This document shows, piece after piece, positions 9,063 through 17,156 of a stretch of DNA of 64,000 nucleotides (position 1 is the stretch's first letter; each line of letters starts with the position of its first letter). The notes under the pieces are model-generated. The model was not told where the DNA came from. It searched no databases and saw only the letters and a program-made list of their open reading frames with translations. Source of the DNA: Anaerolineae bacterium (GTDB lineage Bacteria > Chloroflexota > Anaerolineae > Aggregatilineales > J027); NCBI GenBank assembly GCA_008933735.1, contig WBUL01000004.1:124001-188000 (forward strand). The letters run 5' to 3'. A program made the position numbers and the translations under genes.

Positions 9063-10079
9063 TTATCTATTCACCACATCCCGCAAAATAGCTGCCATCT
9101 GGGCGGCAACCACAGGGGTAAGATAGTATTTTTCCACTGTTTCGCGGGCACGCCTGCCCATCGCCAGCCGGAAATCGATTTCGTCGCGCAGGCAGGTGAA
9201 GGCTTCTATCCAATCCGCATCGCTGTAACACAAGATGCCGCCCTGGAACCGCCGGATCGCGGTCACATAGGATGGCTGCGGACTGGTGACAGCAGGCAAG
9301 CTTCGTGCCATACCAAGCGAAATTTTATACTCGGTGTGACCGAGATTATAGCCATTGTTGAGGAATCGTGGCGAAATCACCGCATCGGCACGCCCCAGCA
9401 GCCAGGCATAATACCAATCTGAGTAAGGAAACCAGCGCACAGGAATATATTTTTCAAGCGTATCCATGACGGTTGGGCGGGCATCGCTGACCAGCCACAA
9501 TTCAAGGTTTTTGACCTGGCGGAACACATCCACCAGCGCCGCCAACTCGTCCGATTTCCACGATATACCGCTCCAGATGAGGCGCAGCTTTCCTGATTCC
9601 GCCCGATGCTCTGCGGGCCGGAAAAGCAGGGGCAGCACATTATCCGGTATCCACGTCGCGCAGGGGTTAAAGTCTCTGACCACATCCAGCAGATAATCTG
9701 AATCAGCAATGACATGGTCAGCTCGGCGCGTTAGCTGAATGGCGGCCCTCTGTAAGGACTTATCCGGCTGTGTTTTGGGGTCGAGATAATCACCCCAGAT
9801 GTAGTAATAGTTTACGTTTGCATCAAAGACGATTTTTGTGCCGTGCTGTTTAAGCCGCTCAACTTCTTCCAGTATCGCCTCGTGAAAACTTTTGATGATG
9901 ACGACCACATCGTAAAACCTGCCCGCCCGGTAGAACTCGTTCCGAAAACCATGATGGTTTAGCCATAACACAAGATTGCGGTAGCGCATCGTAAGCATCG
10001 CCCCGGAACGCAGCCACACCGAACGGCGGGTGGGACGTTGGGGATATTCGGAAGTGATCCAGCCGACCCGAATCGTCAT
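9063..10079 (-). CDS. Glycosyltransferase-like protein (GT-B fold)
   Basis: The 338-residue product looks like a divergent GT-B glycosyltransferase. FYDVVVIIKSFHEAILEEVERL and GTKIVFDANVNYYY form the N-terminal Rossmann half. LRLIWSGISWKSDELAALVDVF begins the donor-binding half, which includes LGRADAVISPRFLNNGYNLGHTE-type sequence near residue 235. The classic EX7E motif is not obvious. The ATG overlaps the stop of the preceding glycosyltransferase (ATGA), so the two are translationally coupled. Within this operon it probably adds one sugar to a glycan exported by the ABC transporter. Acceptor and donor are unknown. Confidence 0.6.
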   Translation of the reverse strand: MTIRVGWITSEYPQRPTRRSVWLRSGAMLTMRYRNLVLWLNHHGFRNEFYRAGRFYDVVVIIKSFHEAILEEVERLKQHGTKIVFDANVNYYYIWGDYLDPKTQPDKSLQRAAIQLTRRADHVIADSDYLLDVVRDFNPCATWIPDNVLPLLFRPAEHRAESGKLRLIWSGISWKSDELAALVDVFRQVKNLELWLVSDARPTVMDTLEKYIPVRWFPYSDWYYAWLLGRADAVISPRFLNNGYNLGHTEYKISLGMARSLPAVTSPQPSYVTAIRRFQGGILCYSDADWIEAFTCLRDEIDFRLAMGRRARETVEKYYLTPVVAAQMAAILRDVVNR

Positions 10080-11128
10080 GACCGCTTTTTATTCGGGTTT
10101 CGCAGCGGCTGCTGACCTGCCAGAATGCGCCGCCATTTAAGCAAAAATGTCTGGAAAGCGAAATTCTGGGCATCCAGAAAGGCCTGAAAATGAGTCATCG
10201 CAGGTGGCAGTGGGCGGCGAATGCCGTTTTCAATCGCTTCTAAATACTGCGGAAAAATCACATTGGGATGGAAGACGGTCAATGTGCGCTGGCGAGCTTT
10301 TTCAGCATAATTCGCCTGATTCTCCAACAACTGATTTAACGTAGCTCTGAAATTTCCTTCCGGCGCAAAGGGCAGCCCCGCATCTCCGACCAGCTCAGGA
10401 ACACCGCCGCTGGGCAAAAATATCACCGGCAGACCACAGGCCATCGCCTCAAGTACAATATTGGGACAGGGGTCATTTTCGGAAAGATTGATAAAGACAT
10501 CCCCCGAACGTAATACCTTTGCCAGTTCGACGTGATTCACAGCATTCATCTGGCGCAGATTGGATGGGATTTTGTTAAATTTCGCATTCCCAATGAAAAC
10601 AAATTCAATATCCGGGTTGGCCTGTGCCAGCGCAGGAAGCCGCCATGCCCCTTTACGTGGATTTGGACTCCAGACAGCGCTGATGACCCGTTTTTTATCG
10701 CCGTGTGGCAAGGAGTCGCCCCTTGGCTTGTAATGTTCCGTGTCCACCGGATTATAGATAATAGGGCCGTCCTGATGCACTATATGGTACTTTTTCTGTG
10801 TCGAGTGGCGGCTGTAATCACTCTGGAAAATAGTTACATCGGCCAGATAATTCACATCGCGCTGAAGCCAGTCCGCGCCATCATATCGCCCATAATCCCG
10901 TGCCGACCCGTCAATACGGTGGATGACACGCAGCCGGGACAGCCGTTTTTTGTGTTGCAAAATGGTGCGATAAGGGATTGTCCACGAATTGACGAACAGA
11001 ACATCATAATCTTCGTCCAGCGCTGTTGTATGATCAATGTTTTCTCGGATCAAATACTCCTGAAAATTCCTCAGGAAGGTTGAACTGCCTCCCCCCCCTG
11101 CATTTGGCATGGCGAGACAAATCTTCAT
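10076..11128 (-). CDS. GT4 family glycosyltransferase, paralogue 1
   Basis: ATG 11128 overlaps the upstream stop as ATGA and starts MKICLAMPNAGGGGSSTFLR; the frame to 11170 would run into the neighbour. The 350-residue GT-B protein has IYNPVDTEHYKP, the donor-half start ISAVWSPNPRKGAW, and the diagnostic end NDPCPNIVLEAMACGLPVIF. The usual EX7E motif is changed to D-x7-E (DPCPNIVLE). This same change occurs in the neighbouring paralogue, with which it shares about the whole layout (GTFLRNW/STFLRNF, RVIHRIDGSARDYG/RVVHRVDGAGWDYG). The pair is a tandem duplication that has diverged. It probably builds a surface glycan with its neighbours. Confidence 0.8.
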   Translation of the reverse strand: MKICLAMPNAGGGGSSTFLRNFQEYLIRENIDHTTALDEDYDVLFVNSWTIPYRTILQHKKRLSRLRVIHRIDGSARDYGRYDGADWLQRDVNYLADVTIFQSDYSRHSTQKKYHIVHQDGPIIYNPVDTEHYKPRGDSLPHGDKKRVISAVWSPNPRKGAWRLPALAQANPDIEFVFIGNAKFNKIPSNLRQMNAVNHVELAKVLRSGDVFINLSENDPCPNIVLEAMACGLPVIFLPSGGVPELVGDAGLPFAPEGNFRATLNQLLENQANYAEKARQRTLTVFHPNVIFPQYLEAIENGIRRPLPPAMTHFQAFLDAQNFAFQTFLLKWRRILAGQQPLRNPNKKRS

Positions 11129-12141
11129 TTCTGCCTCAAAGCGTATAGTTGTATTTTGTCCCACAGCCACTGCTTTCTTACATCACTGACTGCCTTAAAG
11201 TGCTCAAGTGATGTTGGCAGGGGGTGACGCTGTGTACCTTGAATTGCCTGCCAGTAGGCCGCAAAGATTTTCTCCTTTGCAAAGACCTGTTCGGCGCGTT
11301 GGCGTGCTGTCTGCTGATACATCCTCAGATTGTCCCGAAGTCGTTCTACCTGTAAACGAAAATTATTTTCCAGGGGGAGTCCCGCCTCCCCAACCAGTTC
11401 TGGCACGCCCCCACTGGGCACATATAACACAGGCAGGCCAGAGGCCATTGCTTCTATCACGACGTTTGGGCAGGGATCATTCTGGGAAAGATTCAGGAAA
11501 ATATCTCCTGATCGCAGCACACGCGCCAGTTCGTGATGATCCATCACGCCGAAACGCCGCATATTGGACGGCATTTCATCAAAGGAGGCACTGCCTACAA
11601 ACACAAACTCAAGTTCGGGGTTTGCATCCGCCAGCACAGGAATCCGCCACGCCCCCTTGCGGCGGTTCGGACTCCAGATCACCGTGACCACCCGCAGTAT
11701 GTCCGTTTTGGGCAAGTCCGGGTGTGTCTCGCCATCCGGGGTGTAATGATGGGTATCCACAGGGTTATAAATTGTTGGCCCGTCGTGCCGAATCACGTGA
11801 TATTTTTGCATAGTGGAATAACGCGAGTAATCGCTCTGGAAAATGGTTAAATCCGCCAGGGTGCTGACCGCCCGTTGCAGCCAATCCGCATGATCTGACC
11901 GCCCGTAATCCCAACCTGCCCCATCCACCCGGTGCACAACTCGCATCCCTGGCAACCGCTTTTTGGCCTGGAGAATACGTCTATAGGAAGTCTGCCAGGC
12001 GTTAACAAACAGGATGTCGTAATCGGCCTCAATATCGTCCGTCCACACCCGCTGCTGGGCGGTCAGCCAGTCGCGCCAATTGCGTAAAAAAGTACCGCTT
12101 CCACCCGCTTCTTTTTCGCCGCGGGGAACACAAAGCCTCAC
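11125..12141 (-). CDS. GT4 family glycosyltransferase, paralogue 2
   Basis: The 338-residue protein is a GT-B fold enzyme, a tandem paralogue of the gene at 10076-11128. N-terminal GTFLRNWRDWLTAQQ aligns with the other copy, as do FQSDYSRYSTMQKYHVI, IYNPVDTHHYTPDG and VIWSPNRRKGAWRIPVLADANPELEFVFVG. The nucleotide-sugar site reads NDPCPNVVIEAMASGLPVLY, so the first Glu of EX7E is again Asp. Its ATG overlaps the ABC transporter stop by four bases. Likely role: sequential or alternative sugar transfer in an exported glycan. Donor unknown. Confidence 0.8.
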   Translation of the reverse strand: MRLCVPRGEKEAGGSGTFLRNWRDWLTAQQRVWTDDIEADYDILFVNAWQTSYRRILQAKKRLPGMRVVHRVDGAGWDYGRSDHADWLQRAVSTLADLTIFQSDYSRYSTMQKYHVIRHDGPTIYNPVDTHHYTPDGETHPDLPKTDILRVVTVIWSPNRRKGAWRIPVLADANPELEFVFVGSASFDEMPSNMRRFGVMDHHELARVLRSGDIFLNLSQNDPCPNVVIEAMASGLPVLYVPSGGVPELVGEAGLPLENNFRLQVERLRDNLRMYQQTARQRAEQVFAKEKIFAAYWQAIQGTQRHPLPTSLEHFKAVSDVRKQWLWDKIQLYALRQK

Positions 12142-13883
12142 GCAGGGACTTCCTGAAACTGACTGTGATATAGTTCGGCGTAACGTCCGCCGCGCATCAG
12201 TAACTCGTTGTGCGTGCCGACTTCTACAATTCGCCCTAATTCCATCACCACAATTTTATCCGAGTTAAGAATGGTCGAAAGACGGTGAGCAATCACCAGA
12301 ACCGTGCGATTCTGGCTCAGGCGGTCTAACGCCGTTTGGATCAGACGCTCGTTTTCGGAATCTAATGCGCTGGTGGCCTCGTCTAAAATCAAGACTTCAG
12401 GGTCGCGCAAAATTGCCCTTGCAATGGCGATCCGCTGGCGCTGCCCACCTGACAGAAGCACACCTCTGTCCCCCACCCGCGTATTATAACCTTCGGGTAA
12501 TTCTTCGATAATGAATTGATGAATGTTGGCGTTGCGGGCGGCCTCTTCGATTTGCGCCTGGGTTACGTCAGGGGTGCCATAACCGATGTTGTAGCTGATG
12601 GTCTCATTAAAAACAAAAGTATCCTGACTGACCACCCCGATATGTTTGATCCAGTCACCGAGTCTTAAGTCACGTAAATCGTGTCCATCGATCAGGACCT
12701 GTCCGCTTTTTGGGTCATAGAGCCGGGTGAGCATATCGGCCATTGTGGATTTGCCCGACCCTGAAGACCCGACCAGCGCGACCTTTTCTCCCTTATTGAT
12801 TTCCAGCCTGATATCGCGCAGTGCCAGCGCCTCACGTTTGGTGTACTGGAAACACACATCCCGAAAAACGATATTCTTTTGAATCCCATGAAAGGGGATT
12901 GTGCCATCTTTGAGGTAGTGCATTCGGCCACGTTCTAATACATCCACCACCCCTTTGACCGCTGCCAGATCCGCGCTGATACTGGTGCGTTTGGCGTTCA
13001 GGTTCAGCACATGCGGCATCATGCGGTAAAGGATCAGGATGAAGGTGCTGACAATCGGGATGAGTTCTGTCTGATTCACATTTAAGACAGCCCCGCCGAT
13101 AATCAACATCAGCGCCAGCAGACCAATGACAATCACCTCCAGCAGTTGGCGTGAGGCTTCGTTCAAAATCTGCAAATAGATGAGCGCACGTTGAAAGATT
13201 TTCAGCTTGGAAAAGTAGCTTTTTCGCTCATATTCCTGCTGGTGCATAATGCGAATAATGCGTTTGGCATTGAGGGTTTCCAGCGTGCTGTACTGCACCG
13301 CCAGCGCGATGTCATAGCGATACTGCCCAATTTTTCCCGCCAGACGAACAATACCCCCCAGCAGAAAAAATACCAGCACCAGCAGTCCCGCCGCCAGCAG
13401 AGTCATTTGCCAGGATACCGCCAGCAGCACCAGCACATAGATAAAAATGGTAATGAACCCCGATGCCAGCGACACCAGGCCGAACACCGCCCCGGCTGCC
13501 CGTCCCGTCTCGCTGTTGAGAATCATCTGCCAGTCGGAGTCGCGGCGCTGATTTAAATCCTCATAGGAAATGGAAAGTATCTGATTATAAACCTCTTCAC
13601 GGAGTTGACGATCCAGACGGGCCTGCAAAAAGGCCTGGACGGAAATCGCCAGCATGGAAAAAGCCGTGCGTGCAATGGTCAGCGCCACAAACAAAATCGC
13701 TGCTGTTTGCAGCAGACGGTTTTCCGGCACATCCCGAAATAATTCGTTAATCCACTGCAACAGGCGGTTGCCTTCGGACACCGTCTGCGTTTCCTGACCC
13801 AAGCCTTCCAGCATCGGCAGCACCAGCAGTACAGAAAAACCCTCCGTAAAAGCGCTGATGAACACCAGAATCGTGACCAGCAA
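12138..13883 (-). CDS. MsbA-like ABC transporter, fused permease and ATPase
   Basis: One polypeptide holds a six-helix type IV export domain (about residues 1-300) and an ATPase domain with VGSSGSGKST (Walker A), LLSGGQRQR (signature) and VLILDEATSALD (Walker B), then the H-loop IAHRLST. This half-transporter works as a dimer and, next to three glycosyltransferases, probably flips a lipid-linked glycan or glycolipid. The first standard start codon is TTG 13883 (581 residues), without a Shine-Dalgarno site. A GAGGAG at 13947-13952 is followed nine bases later by an in-frame CTG at 13937, giving 18 more residues (NEFFILVRRLQRYWPLG) that complete the expected N-terminus. The true start may be that CTG. 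Confidence 0.85.
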   Translation of the reverse strand: MLVTILVFISAFTEGFSVLLVLPMLEGLGQETQTVSEGNRLLQWINELFRDVPENRLLQTAAILFVALTIARTAFSMLAISVQAFLQARLDRQLREEVYNQILSISYEDLNQRRDSDWQMILNSETGRAAGAVFGLVSLASGFITIFIYVLVLLAVSWQMTLLAAGLLVLVFFLLGGIVRLAGKIGQYRYDIALAVQYSTLETLNAKRIIRIMHQQEYERKSYFSKLKIFQRALIYLQILNEASRQLLEVIVIGLLALMLIIGGAVLNVNQTELIPIVSTFILILYRMMPHVLNLNAKRTSISADLAAVKGVVDVLERGRMHYLKDGTIPFHGIQKNIVFRDVCFQYTKREALALRDIRLEINKGEKVALVGSSGSGKSTMADMLTRLYDPKSGQVLIDGHDLRDLRLGDWIKHIGVVSQDTFVFNETISYNIGYGTPDVTQAQIEEAARNANIHQFIIEELPEGYNTRVGDRGVLLSGGQRQRIAIARAILRDPEVLILDEATSALDSENERLIQTALDRLSQNRTVLVIAHRLSTILNSDKIVVMELGRIVEVGTHNELLMRGGRYAELYHSQFQEVPA

Positions 13884-13981
13884 ACCGAGGGGCCAGTATC
13901 GTTGTAAGCGCCTGACCAGAATGAAAAATTCGTTCAGCGTGAAAAGCTCCTCAACACGTCATATGAAGTATATCCCATACT

Positions 13982-14000
13982 CGCAAGTGTTTGACTTGCG
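13982..14000. promoter_or_regulatory. Inverted repeat CGCAAGT-N5-ACTTGCG, candidate operator
   Basis: Perfect 7-base arms flank GTTTG in the 154-base space between the divergent ABC transporter and GNAT-like genes. The right arm overlaps a TTGACT. It could be an operator shared by both genes; no T-run follows, so it is not a terminator. Confidence 0.35.
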
Positions 14001-14036
14001 TAATATTGGAGTCATATTAGCGTTGCAGGAGGGATG

Positions 14037-14065
14037 TTGTCAGCCCTTTTTACGGGTGATAAAAT
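14037..14065 (+). promoter_or_regulatory. Sigma70-type promoter for the GNAT-like/R3H operon
   Basis: TTGTCA at 14037-14042 and TAAAAT at 14060-14065 are separated by exactly 17 bases, and a TGA just before the -10 gives an extended -10. Transcription would begin near 14072, about 20 bases before ATG 14092, so the leader is short and lacks a clear Shine-Dalgarno site. Confidence 0.55.
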
Positions 14066-14091
14066 GAGGAGAGTACCCATCAAAGACCTAT

Positions 14092-15054
14092 ATGAGTGAA
14101 GTCAAGAGTTTCACGCCGATGGACCTGGCCTTACTCCGACGAGTAGCTGCTCGCGGGATCAGCCTGGATACAGCGGCGATGATACAAGACCCAAATCCTA
14201 TAGAAACAGCAATCCTGGGCTCGGTTGGTTTACGTGGCCGCGGGCGTCCGACTTATATTCTGCGGACAGGCCATGCTGATTACGCTACACAAATGCAGGT
14301 TGAGAACCACCATGCCCGGATTACGCTGCTTGCCCCCACCCCAGACGGCGAAAGCCCGATTTGGCCGTGGTTATCGCTGGTTGATAACCTGCTGGTACAG
14401 GCTGGCAAACGGGGGGCACATCTGGTAACCGCAGAAGTGCCAATAGAAGGGTCTGTTTATGAACTCTTTCGACGGGCGGGTTTTACGATTTATTCCCGGC
14501 AGGCATTGTTCTGCCTGGAAAAAACGCAGGCGGTGACAACAGCAGAATCAGCCGTGCTGAGGGTGCGACCCATTGAGGACATAGATTGCACGCACCTGAA
14601 TGCACTTTATGCGAACACCGTCCCCAGATTAGTCCAGCAGGCTGATCCGGCACCCTCAACCTGGTCAGGGCTGGCGTTGATTCTGGAAGGGCGGCTGCGC
14701 GGCTGTCTGACTGTTTCCGAAGGGCGGAATGGGATTCTGGTCAAGCCCTATATCCATCCTGAACTGGAAGACCGCATCCCGGAGGTGTTTGCGCTGGCGT
14801 TGGCGCAGCTCCCGAATCGGAAAATCTTTGTTCGTGTGTTGGCTTATCAGGCATGGCTGCGTTCCTCGCTGGAACATGACCTCGGTTTTGAGGAAGTGGC
14901 CCACCATGCACTGATGGCCCGGCATACAGTGATTTTGCGGGAAACGTCCGTCTTTTCGCCTCTGATTGCCTTAGAGAATCTGCCTTTCGCACCCTCGATT
15001 GAAATAGCGCTGGAAAGCAGCATCCAGCCGGAAAGAGCGATAAAGAAGAACTGA
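14092..15054 (+). CDS. GNAT-fold protein coupled to R3H ATPase
   Basis: This 320-residue protein has two halves that look acetyltransferase-like. Residues about 60-165 include YILRTGHADYATQMQVE, a long helix LSLVDNLLVQAGKRGAHLVTAE and LFRRAGFTIYSRQALFCLE. Residues about 170-300 include VLRVRPIEDIDCTHLNALY and LRSSLEHDLGFEEVAHHALMARH. The typical RxxGxG/A acetyl-CoA loop is not evident in either half, so activity is uncertain. The stop overlaps the ATG of the R3H ATPase (TGATG), showing translational coupling and suggesting a shared function. Named as a fold guess only. Confidence 0.5.
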   Translation: MSEVKSFTPMDLALLRRVAARGISLDTAAMIQDPNPIETAILGSVGLRGRGRPTYILRTGHADYATQMQVENHHARITLLAPTPDGESPIWPWLSLVDNLLVQAGKRGAHLVTAEVPIEGSVYELFRRAGFTIYSRQALFCLEKTQAVTTAESAVLRVRPIEDIDCTHLNALYANTVPRLVQQADPAPSTWSGLALILEGRLRGCLTVSEGRNGILVKPYIHPELEDRIPEVFALALAQLPNRKIFVRVLAYQAWLRSSLEHDLGFEEVAHHALMARHTVILRETSVFSPLIALENLPFAPSIEIALESSIQPERAIKKN

Positions 15055-16643
15055 TGGGATATCGAATCACTGACGATATAGAAAAACTGAAAGCTGTTCT
15101 CCCCGCCTATCTGATCGATGCCATTGAAAAGCGCGGCAGCGAAGAAAATCTCATTGAAATCATTATGGACTTAGGGCGTGTTCCCACGGCGCGGTATACC
15201 GATGCGGAAATCGTGCTGAATGATCAAGAGGTTGGGCTGGAAGCGATTGATTACGTGGTTCAGCGTGTTGGGGACTTTGACGCTGACAACCGCGCTGGCA
15301 TCGAAAGGACACTCCATCGCATCAGTGCGATACGTAATCGTCGCGGCGAGGTGGTTGGGTTAACCTGCCGCATCGGGCGTGCCGTTTACGGCACGATTGA
15401 TATTATTCAGGATCTGGTCGAATCCGGCAAAAGCATTCTGATGCTTGGGCCGCCCGGTGTGGGCAAAACGACCATGCTGCGCGAGGCTGCCCGTGTGCTG
15501 GCGGATAAACGCCGTGTGGTCATTGTGGACACCTCCAATGAAATTGGCGGTGATGGGGATGTTCCCCACCCTGCCGTTGGGCGTGCCCGCCGGATGCAGG
15601 TGCCGCAGCCGAGCTTGCAGCACGAAATCATGATTGAGGCTGTCGAAAACCACAATCCAGAAGTCATTGTGATTGACGAAATTGGGCGTGAGTTGGAAGC
15701 CAAAGCAGCCCGCACTATCGCTGAGCGCGGGGTGCAGTTGATCGGTACCGCGCATGGCAACACCCTGGATAACATTCTGCTCAACCCAACCCTGTCGGAT
15801 CTGGTGGGTGGGGTGGAAGCGGTGACCCTTTCCGACGACGAAGCGCGGCGGCGCGGCACACAAAAAACCGTCCTGGAACGGCGTTCCCCCCCAACCTTCG
15901 ACGTGTTAGTGGAAATCCAGAGTCGCAACCGCCTGATTATCCATGAGGATGTGGCCTCAGCGGTAGATGCTCACCTGCGCGGCAAACCGATGCCTACAGA
16001 ACTCCGCTACCGGGAAGAAAATGGGCAGATTCAGATTGAAAGCTACCAGCACACCTTTGAGGAAAAGGTTGTCAAGGTAGGTAGTAAGCGCGAACGCCAT
16101 GCCAATGGCAATGGCTCGCAGCATCCACCAGCGGCATCATCTGTGCAGACAGACGGCACGGAGCCGCGCGAACGTAAGCTTATCCGGGCTTATGTCTATG
16201 GTGTGGCAAGAAACCGTCTGGCGCAGTCCGCTAAGCGGTTGAATGTGCCCTTGACGATTGTGGATGAAGCCGAGGATGCGGACGTGATGATTACGCTGAA
16301 AAGTTACTATCGCCAGCGTCCACGTCTCATTGTAGACGCCGAACGGCGCGGCGTAAGTATCTATGTCCTGAGGGCGAACACGGTCGCTCAGCTAGAAGAT
16401 TTTCTGGCTGATCTGTTCGATTTGGAAAGTCCCGACGACGACCCTTTTGCAGCAGCGCTTCAGGAGGCTGATGAAGCGATTCAGCAGATTCGCGTGGGCA
16501 AATCCTACGTGGATTTGAAACCGCAGCCTGCCCACCTGAGGCGCAAGCAGCACGACGCCGCACGTCAGGCCAATCTGGTTTCGCACAGTTATGGCTCAGA
16601 ACCTTATCGCTACGTGCGAATCATTCAATCAGAAACTCGCTAA
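15054..16643 (+). CDS. R3H domain AAA ATPase, SpoIIIAA/Ycf45-like
   Basis: The 529-residue protein joins a P-loop ATPase to a single-stranded nucleic-acid-binding R3H domain. Residues 1-110 form the family N-terminal region; GPPGVGKTTMLREAARVL is Walker A near residue 132; VIVIDEIGRELEAKAARTIAERG carries Walker B. A charged low-complexity linker (about 345-375) leads to a domain with LIRAYVYGVARNRLAQSAKRL. The C-terminus has LRRKQHDAARQANLVSHSYG, matching the R3H RxxxH pattern. Relatives occur in cyanobacteria, plastids and Chloroflexota. The target is probably RNA or ssDNA, but the physiological role is not established. Ends with a clear terminator at 16650. Confidence 0.8.
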   Translation: MGYRITDDIEKLKAVLPAYLIDAIEKRGSEENLIEIIMDLGRVPTARYTDAEIVLNDQEVGLEAIDYVVQRVGDFDADNRAGIERTLHRISAIRNRRGEVVGLTCRIGRAVYGTIDIIQDLVESGKSILMLGPPGVGKTTMLREAARVLADKRRVVIVDTSNEIGGDGDVPHPAVGRARRMQVPQPSLQHEIMIEAVENHNPEVIVIDEIGRELEAKAARTIAERGVQLIGTAHGNTLDNILLNPTLSDLVGGVEAVTLSDDEARRRGTQKTVLERRSPPTFDVLVEIQSRNRLIIHEDVASAVDAHLRGKPMPTELRYREENGQIQIESYQHTFEEKVVKVGSKRERHANGNGSQHPPAASSVQTDGTEPRERKLIRAYVYGVARNRLAQSAKRLNVPLTIVDEAEDADVMITLKSYYRQRPRLIVDAERRGVSIYVLRANTVAQLEDFLADLFDLESPDDDPFAAALQEADEAIQQIRVGKSYVDLKPQPAHLRRKQHDAARQANLVSHSYGSEPYRYVRIIQSETR

Positions 16644-16649
16644 AACCAG

Positions 16650-16679
16650 CGCCGGACTTACCATCCGGCGTTTTTATTT
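16650..16679 (+). terminator. Rho-independent terminator after the R3H ATPase gene
   Basis: CGCCGGA (16650-16656), a 7-base loop and TCCGGCG (16664-16670) form a GC-rich stem, followed by TTTTTATTT. It overlaps the last codons of the convergent DinB-family gene. Confidence 0.8.
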
Positions 16680-17156
16680 CCCGAAGTAAGCCGCCAGTGT
16701 CCGAACCATTTGCTCAATGTGATCAATATCGTGGGTAGGAACCTGCATAGCCTGTTCGATCAGCGTCACCTGCCCTGCCTCAGGATGGATGGCGGTGCGC
16801 CGCCAGTCGCTTTCGGCACGTTCCTTCAACCACTCAATGAACTCCTGACGGGTTGTTAAGTAAGCAGCCAGCACATTATGCAAATCCTGATCGGCATAAT
16901 GCCGTTCCGCTGCCATCAGCTTTTCATCGTAAGCCGGAAGCACCGGATTGTCCTGTTCAACCATGCTGCGGGCACGGCTGAAAAAAATCTCCTCAAAATC
17001 GCGTAAATGGCACATAATTTCAACTATGCTCCACCCGTCCGGGCCATCGGTTGCCTGCTGTGCCTGTTCCTGAGTCACATCTTTAAGAATGTCTTGCAGG
17101 ATAACCGGTGTTTTTCTTAAGCTGCGGATAAAGCGCCCCGGAGTCATAAACGTCAT
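16674..17156 (-). CDS. DinB-family (DinB_2) four-helix protein
   Basis: ATG 17156 overlaps the oleD stop as ATGA and gives 160 residues. The product has the metal-site histidines expected of the DinB/YfiT fold: VEIMCHLRDFEEIFF (first His, end of helix 2) and the HxxxH pair in VPTHDIDHIEQMVRTL (helix 4). Family members are small putative metal-dependent enzymes, several using bacillithiol or mycothiol, but most have unknown roles. It is the last gene of the ole operon. Whether it contributes to hydrocarbon synthesis or just travels with it is unknown. Confidence 0.75.
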   Translation of the reverse strand: MTFMTPGRFIRSLRKTPVILQDILKDVTQEQAQQATDGPDGWSIVEIMCHLRDFEEIFFSRARSMVEQDNPVLPAYDEKLMAAERHYADQDLHNVLAAYLTTRQEFIEWLKERAESDWRRTAIHPEAGQVTLIEQAMQVPTHDIDHIEQMVRTLAAYFGK

